DNA of 64,000 nucleotides, taken from Gammaproteobacteria bacterium (GTDB lineage: Bacteria; Pseudomonadota; Gammaproteobacteria; Steroidobacterales; GCA-2729495). A model generated the notes under the pieces. The model saw only the letters and a list, made by a program, of their open reading frames with translations, did no database searches and was not told the DNA's origin. The stretch lies in contig CP054183.1 of the NCBI GenBank assembly GCA_015709695.1, forward strand, positions 2,592,992 to 2,656,991, in the 5' to 3' direction. Position numbers and translations under genes: made by a program. The first letter of the stretch is position 1; every line of letters begins with the position of its first letter. Below, one piece after another: positions 26,491-34,386 of the stretch.

Positions 26491-27360
26491 ATGGCTCACG
26501 CCACCGCCCAGAAGTACTACGTTCCCCATGGCACCCACTGGCCCATCATCGGGTCGGTCGCGCTGTTCACCCTGCTCATCGGCTTCTCGGTGCTGCTGAA
26601 CGGCACCAGCGGTGGCGAGTGGCTCATGGTGGCCGGCTTCCTGATGCTGGTCTTCATGATGTTCCGCTGGTTCGGCCAGGTCATCGGCGAGAGCGAGGGC
26701 GGGCTCTACAACCTGCAGGTCGACCGCTCCTTCCGCATGGGCATGGGCTGGTTCATCTTTTCCGAAGTCATGTTCTTCGCCGTGCTGTTCGGCGCCCTGT
26801 TCTATGCCCGGCAGCTGTCGCTGCCCTGGCTGGGCGGCGAAGGTTCCGACCCCTGGACCAACCTGTTCCTGTGGCGCGGCTTCGAGAACGAGTGGCCGTC
26901 CAACGGCCCCGGCCAGATCGGCGGCCATTTCCAGACCATGGGGGCATGGGGAATCCCGGCGCTGAACACGGCGATCCTGCTCACCAGCGGCGTGACGCTG
27001 ACCATCGCCCACCACGCGCTGAAGGCGAACCATCGCGGACAGGTGGCCTTCTGGCTGGCCTGCACCTTCATCCTCGGCTTCATCTTCCTCGGGTTCCAGG
27101 CCTACGAGTACAACCACGCCTTCACCGAGCTGAACCTGACCCTGAAGAGCGGCATCTACGGCACGACGTTCTTCATGCTGACCGGGTTCCACGGCCTGCA
27201 CGTCACCATCGGCGCGATCATGCTGACGGTGATCTGGCTGCGCTGCCTGCGCGGCCACTTCACCCCGGACCGCCACTTCGCCTTCGAGGGCGTGGCCTGG
27301 TACTGGCACTTCGTCGACGTGGTCTGGCTGGGCCTGTTCATCTTCGTCTACTGGCTGTAG
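26491..27360 (+). CDS. coxC: Cytochrome c oxidase subunit III
   Basis: A seven-helix inner-membrane subunit of 289 residues that stabilises subunit I and proton uptake. Typical segments include MGMGWFIFSEVMFFAVLFGALFY, LNTAILLTSG, and the C-terminal FEGVAWYWHFVDVVWLGLFIFVYW. The loop between helices 2 and 3 (about 110-150) is longer than in mitochondrial forms but usual in gammaproteobacteria. It ends the structural part of the operon; a convergent small gene follows 42 bp downstream. Confidence 0.97.
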   Translation: MAHATAQKYYVPHGTHWPIIGSVALFTLLIGFSVLLNGTSGGEWLMVAGFLMLVFMMFRWFGQVIGESEGGLYNLQVDRSFRMGMGWFIFSEVMFFAVLFGALFYARQLSLPWLGGEGSDPWTNLFLWRGFENEWPSNGPGQIGGHFQTMGAWGIPALNTAILLTSGVTLTIAHHALKANHRGQVAFWLACTFILGFIFLGFQAYEYNHAFTELNLTLKSGIYGTTFFMLTGFHGLHVTIGAIMLTVIWLRCLRGHFTPDRHFAFEGVAWYWHFVDVVWLGLFIFVYWL

Positions 27361-27402
27361 CGCAGCGGCCGGCCCGCTGGCCGGGGCCGCCAGGCGCCCG
27401 GA

Positions 27403-27609
27403 TCAGCGGCTGGTGACGCCGTGCGGCTCGATCCAGCCCGCGTACCAGGCGACGAAGAGGAACAGGAAGAGCGCCACCGACAGCGCGATGCGGATGGTCA
27501 GCGCGTTCAGCACGCGGCGCGAGCCGTCACGGTCCTTCATCAGGAAGAAAAGCCCCGAGCCCAGGCTCGCGAGGATGCCCAGAAGAAGGACAATGACCAC
27601 CAGTTTCAT
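27403..27609 (-). CDS. Twin transmembrane protein (DUF2909-like)
   Basis: A 68-residue protein with two membrane helices (about 2-23 and 40-60) joined by a short charged loop (MKDRDGSRR). It matches the DUF2909 twin-transmembrane proteins that lie, in this same antisense orientation, between coxC and surf1 in many gammaproteobacteria. A longer upstream reading is rejected because it extends into the surf1 coding region. Function unknown; a link to oxidase assembly is inferred from conserved position. Confidence 0.78.
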   Translation of the reverse strand: MKLVVIVLLLGILASLGSGLFFLMKDRDGSRRVLNALTIRIALSVALFLFLFVAWYAGWIEPHGVTSR

Positions 27610-27659
27610 CTGCGCCACCGCAAGCCGCCGGCATGACGGCGCCCAGGGCACGCTAAACC

Positions 27660-28397
27660 GTGAGGGGTCCAAGAGCAAGGTTCCGACCGCCCTGGTGGGC
27701 GACCCTGGGCACGCTGCTGCTCGGCGGACTGTTCGTCGGCCTCGGTTTCTGGCAACTCGACCGCGGTGCGCAGAAGCGCGCGCTGTTTGAGGCCTTCGAT
27801 TCCGGCAGCAACGCCGCCACCGTGGCGCTGCCGCCGCCAGGCGCCGGTCCCCTCGGTGCGCTGCGCTACCGGCGGGTGATCCTGCAGGGGCGGTACGATG
27901 CCGCCCACCAGGTGCTGCTCGATGCCCGCAGCCACGGCGGCCAGGCCGGCTACGAGGTCCTGACACCACTGCTCGGCGACGGGCCGGCCGTGCTGGTCAA
28001 CCGCGGCTGGGTGCCCGAGGGCGCGGACCGCGGCCAGCTGCCCGGGGTCGCGGTCGGTACCGGGCAGCGGCGCATCAGCGGCTATCTGGACATGCTGCCG
28101 CGCCCGGCGCTCAGCGCGGGTGCCGCTCCGGCGCCATCACCGCAGGACCCCTGGCCTCGCCGCCTGCTTTTCCCGACGACGGCGGAGATCGGCGCGGCCG
28201 CCGGCTACCCGGTGAGGGATTTCCAGGTGCTGCTCGCCGCGGATGAAGCCGACGGCTACCTGCGCGACTGGCGGCCGGCGCTGATGGCACCGCAGCAGCA
28301 CCTGGGCTACGCGGTGCAATGGTTCGCGCTGGCGGTGGCGCTCGTCGTAATCTATGCGGCCCTGAACCTGCGCAGGCGCTCCGCCCCCCCGCCATGA
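27660..28397 (+). CDS. SURF1 family cytochrome oxidase assembly protein
   Basis: A 245-residue inner-membrane protein with two terminal helices (about 13-31 and 217-237) around a periplasmic domain, the SURF1/Shy1 topology. Motifs: GLGFWQLDRGAQKRAL at the first helix, LVNRGWVP near 119, and the C-terminal HLGYAVQWFALA. It aids heme a insertion into subunit I. The GTG start is 50 bp from the DUF2909 start, so the two are divergent. The stop overlaps the next start (ATGA). Confidence 0.92.
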   Translation: MRGPRARFRPPWWATLGTLLLGGLFVGLGFWQLDRGAQKRALFEAFDSGSNAATVALPPPGAGPLGALRYRRVILQGRYDAAHQVLLDARSHGGQAGYEVLTPLLGDGPAVLVNRGWVPEGADRGQLPGVAVGTGQRRISGYLDMLPRPALSAGAAPAPSPQDPWPRRLLFPTTAEIGAAAGYPVRDFQVLLAADEADGYLRDWRPALMAPQQHLGYAVQWFALAVALVVIYAALNLRRRSAPPP

Positions 28398-28993
28398 CCG
28401 ACAGCACCGCCAGCCCGCCAACGGCCAACCGGGGCCGCCGCACCCTGCTGCTGCTCGCCGTGGTGTTCCTCGGGCCGATGGCGGTGGCGATGGCGCTGTA
28501 TTTCACCGGATTCGAGTTGCGGCCCGGCGGCACCACGCAGCACGGCGAACTCTTCCTGCCACCGCGGCCCATGCCGGACGTCGGCATGACGCTGCTCGGC
28601 GACCCTGCCGGCACCGCGCAGCTGTATGGCAAGTGGACCCTCATCTACGCCGGCCCGGGCCAGTGCGACGACAGCTGCCAGCAGACACTGGTCGAGATCC
28701 GGCAGGTCCGCCGCGCGCTGGGCCGGGACATGGACCGGGTGCAGCGCCTGTACCTGGTGACCTCGGGCACGGCAGCCCGGGATTTCCTCGGCGCCGAGCA
28801 CCCGGGCCTCGGCATCGTCGAGGCGCCCATCGAGGTGCAGGAGCTGGTCGGCATCATCGGCGACATCCACGCCGGCGACCTCTTCCTCAGCGACCCGCTC
28901 GGCAACCTCGTGATGCGCTACCCTGCCGGCACCACCATGAAGGCCATCCACACCGACCTGCAGCGCCTGCTGAAGATATCCACCATCGGCTGA
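28394..28993 (+). CDS. Sco/SenC-like copper-binding thioredoxin-fold protein
   Basis: A 199-residue protein with one N-terminal membrane helix (about 16-37) and a periplasmic thioredoxin-like domain. It has the Sco ligand set: CDDSC (Cys91, Cys95) and His159 placed eight residues before the Asp-Pro of LFLSDPLG, exactly the Sco spacing. It probably helps metallate or reduce the CuA site of subunit II. The sequence is more diverged than canonical Sco1, which may be why relatives are annotated only as hypothetical oxidase-associated proteins. It overlaps surf1 by four bases and precedes ctaA by 14. Confidence 0.82.
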   Translation: MTDSTASPPTANRGRRTLLLLAVVFLGPMAVAMALYFTGFELRPGGTTQHGELFLPPRPMPDVGMTLLGDPAGTAQLYGKWTLIYAGPGQCDDSCQQTLVEIRQVRRALGRDMDRVQRLYLVTSGTAARDFLGAEHPGLGIVEAPIEVQELVGIIGDIHAGDLFLSDPLGNLVMRYPAGTTMKAIHTDLQRLLKISTIG

Positions 28994-29007
28994 TCCAGGG
29001 ACACGCC

Positions 29008-30033
29008 ATGTACGCCACCTACCAACGCCTGCTCTACCTCGCTGCCGCACTCGCCCTCACCGTGGTGGTCCTTGGCGCCTGGGTCCGGCTCACCGATGCG
29101 GGCCTGGGCTGCCCGGACTGGCCGGGCTGCTACGGCCAGCTCACCGTGCCGAACGAGGAGCACGAGCACGCGGCGGCGGCGCAGGCCTTCCCGGACAAGC
29201 CGCTGGAGACCCACAAGGCCTGGCACGAGATGATCCATCGCTACGTGGCGACGACGCTCGGCCTGAGCATCGTCGGCATCGCCGGCCTGGCGCTGGCCAA
29301 CCGGCGCGACTCCCGCCAACCGGTCGGCCTGCCGGTGGTGCTGCTGGCGCTGGTCATCTTCCAGGGCCTGCTCGGCATGTGGACCGTGACCCTGCTGGTC
29401 AAGCCGCTGATCGTCGTCGCGCATTTGCTCGGTGGTCTCGCCACGCTCGGGCTCACCTTCTGGCTCATCCTGGAGGCGCGGCGCCAGCGGGCGGTGTCCG
29501 CGCCCCGCGTGACCCGCCGTGCCTTCCTGCCCGGCGTCGTCGCGCTGGTGGTGCTGGTGCTGCAGATCGCGCTCGGCGGCTGGACCAGCTCCAACTACGC
29601 CGCGCTCGCCTGCCCCGACCTGCCCGGCTGCCTCGGCCAGTGGTGGCCCGGCCAGGCCGACTGGAGCGAGGCCTTCGTGCTGTGGCGCGGGCTCGGCATC
29701 AACTACGAAGGCGGCGTGCTCGAACCCGAGGCACGGGTGGCCATCCATTTCGCCCATCGGCTGGGCGCGCTGCTGACGCTGATCGTCATGATCGTCGTCG
29801 GCAGCCGCGCCACCCGCAGCCGGCAGCATCCGCCGCCCGTGGTGCTCGCCGGCTGGCTGGTGCTCGGCGCCGTCACCCTGCAGGTCGTCCTCGGGCTCAG
29901 CACCGTGTGGTTCGGCCTGCCGCTGTGGGTGGCGACGGCGCACAACGGCGGCGCGGCGCTGCTGCTGCTCGCCGTCATCAATCTCAACCACGCCGCGTCT
30001 TTCCCCGGTGGCGCCCGGCTGAGGATGGGCTGA
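29008..30033 (+). CDS. ctaA: Heme A synthase (CtaA/COX15)
   Basis: Converts heme O to heme A for the aa3 oxidase. The 341-residue protein has about eight membrane helices with a pseudo-twofold repeat: a first half with GAWVRLTDAGLGCPDWPGCYG and a second half with GGWTSSNYAALACPDLPGCLG, each carrying a paired-Cys loop. Heme ligand His residues appear at HEMIHRY, VVAHLLGG, HFAHRL and TAHNGGA. The heme O synthase (ctaB/cyoE) that usually follows is absent here. Confidence 0.95.
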   Translation: MYATYQRLLYLAAALALTVVVLGAWVRLTDAGLGCPDWPGCYGQLTVPNEEHEHAAAAQAFPDKPLETHKAWHEMIHRYVATTLGLSIVGIAGLALANRRDSRQPVGLPVVLLALVIFQGLLGMWTVTLLVKPLIVVAHLLGGLATLGLTFWLILEARRQRAVSAPRVTRRAFLPGVVALVVLVLQIALGGWTSSNYAALACPDLPGCLGQWWPGQADWSEAFVLWRGLGINYEGGVLEPEARVAIHFAHRLGALLTLIVMIVVGSRATRSRQHPPPVVLAGWLVLGAVTLQVVLGLSTVWFGLPLWVATAHNGGAALLLLAVINLNHAASFPGGARLRMG

Positions 30034-30070
30034 CACTGCGGGCCGTGACAGCCACGGGAGCGGGCCCGCC

Positions 30071-31897
30071 GTGAACGCCACTGCCCCGCGCCCCGATCCC
30101 CTCGACGACAGCCTGCGCAGGGTCTTCGGCCTGCGCGGGTTCCGGCCCCACCAGCGCGAGGCCGTCGAGGACCTCATCGCCGGCCGGGATGCCTTCGTGC
30201 TGATGCCCACCGGTGGCGGCAAGTCGCTGTGCTACCAGCTCGCGGCGCTGCACCGTCCGGGAGTCGGCATCGTGGTCTCGCCACTGATCTCGCTGATGAA
30301 GGACCAGGTCGACGGCCTGGCCGCCACCGGCGTGCGCGCAGCCTGCTACAACTCCTCGCTGGATGCCGGCACCGCACGCCGCGTGCTGGCACGGCTGCAT
30401 GCCGGCGAACTCGACCTGCTGTACGTGGCGCCGGAGCGCCTGATGAGCCCGGAGTTCCTCGATCGCCTGGCGGGCATCGAGGTGGCGCTCATCGCCGTCG
30501 ACGAGGCGCATTGCGTCTCCCAGTGGGGGCATGACTTCCGGCCCGAATATGCCGCGCTCGGCGGGCTGCGCGAACGCCTGCCCGGCGTGCCGCTGATCGC
30601 GCTCACCGCCACGGCGGACCCGCAGACCCGGCAGGACATCATGCGGGTGCTGAAACTCGACAACGCCAGCGTGCATGTCACCAGCTTCGACCGCCCGAAC
30701 ATCCGCTACACCGTGCGCGAGAAGCACCGGCCGCTGGAGCAGCTGCTGCGCTTCCTCGCCACCCAGGGCCGCGAGTCCGGCATCGTCTACGCGCTGTCCC
30801 GCAAGCGGGTCGAGGACATCGCGGCGGCGCTCGCCGGCCGCGGGCTGCGGGCCGCGGCCTATCATGCGGGCCTGCCCGCCGCGGAGCGCAATGCGGTGCA
30901 GGAGCAGTTCCTGCGTGACGAGCTGCAGGTCGTCGTCGCCACCGTGGCCTTCGGCATGGGCATCGACAAGCCCAACGTGCGCTTCGTCGTGCATCACGAC
31001 ATGCCCCGCCACATCGAGGGCTACTACCAGGAGACCGGCCGCGCGGGTCGCGACGGCCTGCCGGCCGAAGCCCTGCTGCTGTTCGGCACCCAGGACGTGG
31101 TGATCGCGCGCCAGCTGCTGGAGGAGACCGCCAACCCCGCGCAGCGCCGCATCGAATCGCACAAGCTGCAGGCCATGGTGGCCTTCGCCGAGAGCCTGAC
31201 CTGCCGCCGCCAGGTACTCCTCGGCTATTTCGGCGAATCGCTTGCCGAGCCTTGCGGCAATTGCGATGTCTGCCTGGACCCGCCAGAGCACATGGACGCC
31301 ACCGAAGCGGCCCGCAAGGCGCTGTCCTGCATCTATCGCGTCGGCCAGCGCTTCGGCATGAAGCACGTGGTGGACGTGCTGCGCGGCGCCGACACCGAGC
31401 GCATCCGCCAGCTCGGCCACCAGCGCCTGTCGACCTGGGGAATCGGCCAGGACCTCGGCGAAGCGGAGTGGATGTCCATTCTCCGCCAGCTCATCCATCG
31501 CGGCTACCTGGTGCAGGACATCGCCAATTACTCGGTGCTCAGGCTGACCGAGGCCGCCCGCCCGCTGCTGCGGGGCGAGACGACACTGCAGCTGGCCCGC
31601 CCGGCACGCAAGGCAAAGGCGGCGGCGCGCAGCGGCGCCACCACAGGCCATGCCGTGGAACTGGCCGCGGCGGACCGGCCGCTGTTCGAAGCCCTGCGCA
31701 GCCTGCGTCGCGAGCTGGCCGCCAGCCAGGGCGTGCCGCCCTACGTGGTGTTCGGTGACGTGACGCTGGTGGAGATGAGCCAGGCCAGGCCGCGGGACCC
31801 GGAGGCGCTGTTGCGCATCACCGGTGTCGGCCAGGTGAAGCTCGAACGCTACGGGGCGGCCTTCCTGGAGGTGCTGCGCGGCCACGAGGCGGGTTGA
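30071..31897 (+). CDS. recQ: ATP-dependent DNA helicase RecQ
   Basis: A 3'-5' SF2 helicase for recombination and fork repair. The 608-residue protein has Walker A PTGGGKS (46-52), the DEAH box in VDEAHCVSQWGHDFR, motif VI YYQETGRAGRDG, the RecQ zinc site (CRRQVLLGYFGE ... CGNCDVC near 390), a winged-helix RQC domain and a C-terminal HRDC domain (about 535-605). The GTG start is chosen as the only one near the family N-terminus. A ~35-residue basic linker (RPARKAKAAARSG) joins RQC and HRDC. Confidence 0.97.
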   Translation: MNATAPRPDPLDDSLRRVFGLRGFRPHQREAVEDLIAGRDAFVLMPTGGGKSLCYQLAALHRPGVGIVVSPLISLMKDQVDGLAATGVRAACYNSSLDAGTARRVLARLHAGELDLLYVAPERLMSPEFLDRLAGIEVALIAVDEAHCVSQWGHDFRPEYAALGGLRERLPGVPLIALTATADPQTRQDIMRVLKLDNASVHVTSFDRPNIRYTVREKHRPLEQLLRFLATQGRESGIVYALSRKRVEDIAAALAGRGLRAAAYHAGLPAAERNAVQEQFLRDELQVVVATVAFGMGIDKPNVRFVVHHDMPRHIEGYYQETGRAGRDGLPAEALLLFGTQDVVIARQLLEETANPAQRRIESHKLQAMVAFAESLTCRRQVLLGYFGESLAEPCGNCDVCLDPPEHMDATEAARKALSCIYRVGQRFGMKHVVDVLRGADTERIRQLGHQRLSTWGIGQDLGEAEWMSILRQLIHRGYLVQDIANYSVLRLTEAARPLLRGETTLQLARPARKAKAAARSGATTGHAVELAAADRPLFEALRSLRRELAASQGVPPYVVFGDVTLVEMSQARPRDPEALLRITGVGQVKLERYGAAFLEVLRGHEAG

Positions 31898-31964
31898 GGC
31901 CGGGGCTGGCGCAGGGGAAGCCCGGACGCTATCGTCGATGGCATTTCCAGGGGGTAGTCCAGCC

Positions 31965-33488
31965 GTGAAGATCCTGAAGCGAGTCGTCCTGGGGCTGTTC
32001 ATCGGCATCGTCGTGCTGGCCGTGGCCGGCTATGGTGCCTATCGCTACGAGAACCGCACGCCGGCGCAGCTGGTGGCGCCCAATTACTTCGAGTACTACA
32101 AGCACCAGGACCCGGTGCCGGCAGGGAAGGTCGGGATCTTCATCTCGAGCCTGGTGATGCCGGAGGACTACCGCCAGGAGGACTTCCGCCTGCTGGCGCT
32201 GAAGGCCATGCAGTACGTGCCCTGGCCGTTCCGCCTGCAGTTCGATGCCGACCGCGGCGTGCTGCTGCTCGACCCGCAGCGCCCCTACGAGTTCGAGGCC
32301 TTCACGCCCGCCCGGCTGGTGGATGCCAACGGCAGCGACACCGACAGCGACGGCGTCGCCTATGTCGACAAGTACCGCAGCGGCGAGGTCGAGTGGGTCC
32401 CGCCGCGCGCCAGCGTGCACCTCGACCACGGCTACTTCCTGCTGCCGGGCCACCCGGGCGGCATGCCCACGGTGGCGGCCAAGCTCGCGACCAAGGCGCT
32501 CACCTACTACTACGGCATCGGCATCAAGGGCCACAAGATGCCGCACGAAGCCGGCATGCGCGCCATCGTCGAGGGCGCCATGGCGCAGGTCCAGGCGAAG
32601 TACGGCCCGGTTCCCTGGCGCTGGGTCACGGCCGACAACTTCAGCCTGGCCCGGCCAGCCATGTACTCGCTGCTCGATACCGGCGTGGACACCGTCATCC
32701 TCGCGGCACCGGCCGCCATTTACTCGCATCACGAGGAGTTCAACGGCAGCATCCGCCACGCCATGCACTACATCCACGAGTGGCAGGAAGCCCACGCCGG
32801 CAAGCCCGTCAAGGTGATCATCCAGCCGCAGATCGGCGACTTCGCGGTGCTCCGCCAGGCCTGGGTGGCCATGTTGCGCGACCGCCTCGACACCCTGCCG
32901 CGTACGGCTGCGGTCAAGGTGGTCATGTCGATCCACGGCATGGCCTGGGACCTGACACCCAACGAGGCCTGGATCGAACTCGCGCCGGCCTATCGTGACA
33001 CCACGCTCGCCGACCTCAGGGCGCTGCTGGAGAGCTACGGCTTCGCGCGCACCGCGATCGTCCAGGCCCAGGACCATTTCGCGGATCCGGTCAACAACCC
33101 GAAGGGCCGCTACCTGTCGACCAACAAGGCCTTCCTCGACGGCATCCGCGAGCGCTACGACTACGTCATCAACGTGCCGATCGAATTCTTCGCGGAGAAC
33201 ACCGACACGCTGTTCTCCCACGCCATGTTCAACTTCGAGCACATCCCGGGCTACGACCGCTACCAGCAGGTCGATTACCCCGACTGGACGGTTCCCTACA
33301 CGCGCGAGTACATCGTGGATGGCACGCACCTGATCTACAACGGCGTGCCGGTGGGTCGCTACAACGGCCCGGTCATTGCCGCCTTTGCCGAGGCCCTCGA
33401 CTCGGTGCTCGCTCGCGGGCCGCAGGCACCGCAGGCACGGACCGCAACTCCGCATCCAGCTGCCGGATCTGGTCCAGCAAGCCTGTGA
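31965..33488 (+). CDS. Membrane-anchored ferrochelatase-superfamily protein
   Basis: A ~507-residue protein with one N-terminal membrane helix (about 5-24) and a large, probably periplasmic, body. The second half has MSIHGMAWDL (near residue 325), matching the HG(L/M)P-type metal-site segment of ferrochelatases, and NVPIEFFAENTDTLF, matching their xxHIETL region with substitutions. The first half contains an ILAAPAAIYSHHEEF segment. Function is not known; metal or tetrapyrrole binding is an inference. The GTG start has GGGGG about ten bases upstream; an ATG 27 bases earlier lacks one. Its last 116 bases overlap the convergent HxlR gene, where both proteins have low-complexity tails. Confidence 0.7.
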   Translation: MKILKRVVLGLFIGIVVLAVAGYGAYRYENRTPAQLVAPNYFEYYKHQDPVPAGKVGIFISSLVMPEDYRQEDFRLLALKAMQYVPWPFRLQFDADRGVLLLDPQRPYEFEAFTPARLVDANGSDTDSDGVAYVDKYRSGEVEWVPPRASVHLDHGYFLLPGHPGGMPTVAAKLATKALTYYYGIGIKGHKMPHEAGMRAIVEGAMAQVQAKYGPVPWRWVTADNFSLARPAMYSLLDTGVDTVILAAPAAIYSHHEEFNGSIRHAMHYIHEWQEAHAGKPVKVIIQPQIGDFAVLRQAWVAMLRDRLDTLPRTAAVKVVMSIHGMAWDLTPNEAWIELAPAYRDTTLADLRALLESYGFARTAIVQAQDHFADPVNNPKGRYLSTNKAFLDGIRERYDYVINVPIEFFAENTDTLFSHAMFNFEHIPGYDRYQQVDYPDWTVPYTREYIVDGTHLIYNGVPVGRYNGPVIAAFAEALDSVLARGPQAPQARTATPHPAAGSGPASL

Positions 33489-33741
33489 ACTTCATGCCGA
33501 AGGGCGTCAGCGAGTACTCCACCCGGGGCGGGATCTCGGCATAGCTGGCCTTCTCCAGGATGCCGTAGCGCTGCAGCTTGCGCAGGCGCTCGTTCAGCAC
33601 CTTCGCGCTCAGGCCCTCGATGGCGTGTTCCATGGCACCCGGCCTGCACACGCCGCGGCGCACGAGGTCGATGACGGCCAGGGACCACTTGCAGCCGACG
33701 ATGTCCTCGACCATGCGCGAGACAGGTTCAGGCGAGCTCAT
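33373..33741 (-). CDS. HxlR family winged-helix transcriptional regulator
   Basis: A 122-residue MarR-like dimeric regulator of the HxlR type. The domain pattern is VEDIVGCKWSLAVIDLVRRG (helix 1), a recognition region LSAKVLNERLRKLQRYGILEK (about 48-70) and the wing RVEYSLTPFG. An N-terminal extension in the same frame is rejected because it reads through the divergent promoter. It is divergent from the cytochrome P460 gene (118 bp between starts) and likely controls it and itself. Such regulators often sense electrophiles or quinones through Cys; here Cys residues near the N-terminus (GCKW, RRGVCRPG) are candidates. Confidence 0.9.
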   Translation of the reverse strand: MSSPEPVSRMVEDIVGCKWSLAVIDLVRRGVCRPGAMEHAIEGLSAKVLNERLRKLQRYGILEKASYAEIPPRVEYSLTPFGMKFTGLLDQIRQLDAELRSVPAVPAARERAPSRGPRQRRQ

Positions 33742-33749
33742 CGATCCAT

Positions 33750-33759
33750 ACCATTTGGT
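33750..33759. promoter_or_regulatory. Candidate HxlR operator
   Basis: ACCATTTGGT is an inverted repeat (ACCA-2-TGGT) nine bases upstream of the HxlR ATG in the gap shared with the P460 gene. Position suggests autoregulation; no second copy was noted. Confidence 0.35.
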
Positions 33760-33859
33760 TCCCACCCCACCGCGAGGTGCCCGCTTTCGGCGACAAGGCG
33801 CCTGCGCTAGCGTTGGCCTGGAGACTTCGCCGCAACGCCGGCAGACCAGGGAGACCAGC

Positions 33860-34339
33860 ATGACCAGGACCATCATCGCACTGCTGCTCGCGCTCGCGGT
33901 GCAACAGCCAGCCACCGCCGATGACAGCACCGTTCCCTATCCGGAAGGCTATCGCGACTGGCGCCATGTGAAAAGCATGGTGATCGAGCCGGGGCACCCG
34001 CTGTACCAGGCCTTCGGCGGCATCCACCACCTGTACGCCAACCCGAAGGCCGTGCAGGGCTACCGCAGCGGCCACTTTGCCGACGGCGCGGTCATCGTCT
34101 TCGACCTGCTCGAGGCCCGCCCGGCCGACTCGGCCATCAGCGAGGGACCGCGCAAGATCGTCGGTGTCATGGTCCGCGACGCCCGCCGGTATGCCGCCAC
34201 CGGGGGCTGGGGCTTCGAGGGCTTCCGTGGCGGCGCGTCCGGCGACCGGGCGGTCGGCAAGGACGCCGCCACCGCCTGCTTTGGCTGTCACCAGCCCCGC
34301 AAGGACAGCGAGTACGTGTTCAGCAGCATGCGCGACTGA
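33860..34339 (+). CDS. Exported cytochrome P460-family protein
   Basis: A 159-residue periplasmic heme protein with a signal peptide ending at ATA-DD (about residue 20). One heme-c motif, CFGCH (Cys140-His144), is near the C-terminus as in cytochrome P460. A beta-rich core precedes it. Known P460 proteins oxidise hydroxylamine or bind NO; the cross-linking Lys was not identified with certainty. GGGAG lies before the ATG. It is divergent from the HxlR regulator, which probably controls it. Confidence 0.82.
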   Translation: MTRTIIALLLALAVQQPATADDSTVPYPEGYRDWRHVKSMVIEPGHPLYQAFGGIHHLYANPKAVQGYRSGHFADGAVIVFDLLEARPADSAISEGPRKIVGVMVRDARRYAATGGWGFEGFRGGASGDRAVGKDAATACFGCHQPRKDSEYVFSSMRD

Positions 34340-34386
34340 TCGGGCGGGCCGGCAATGGCCCGCCGATTACTCGCTAGAATGGCGGG

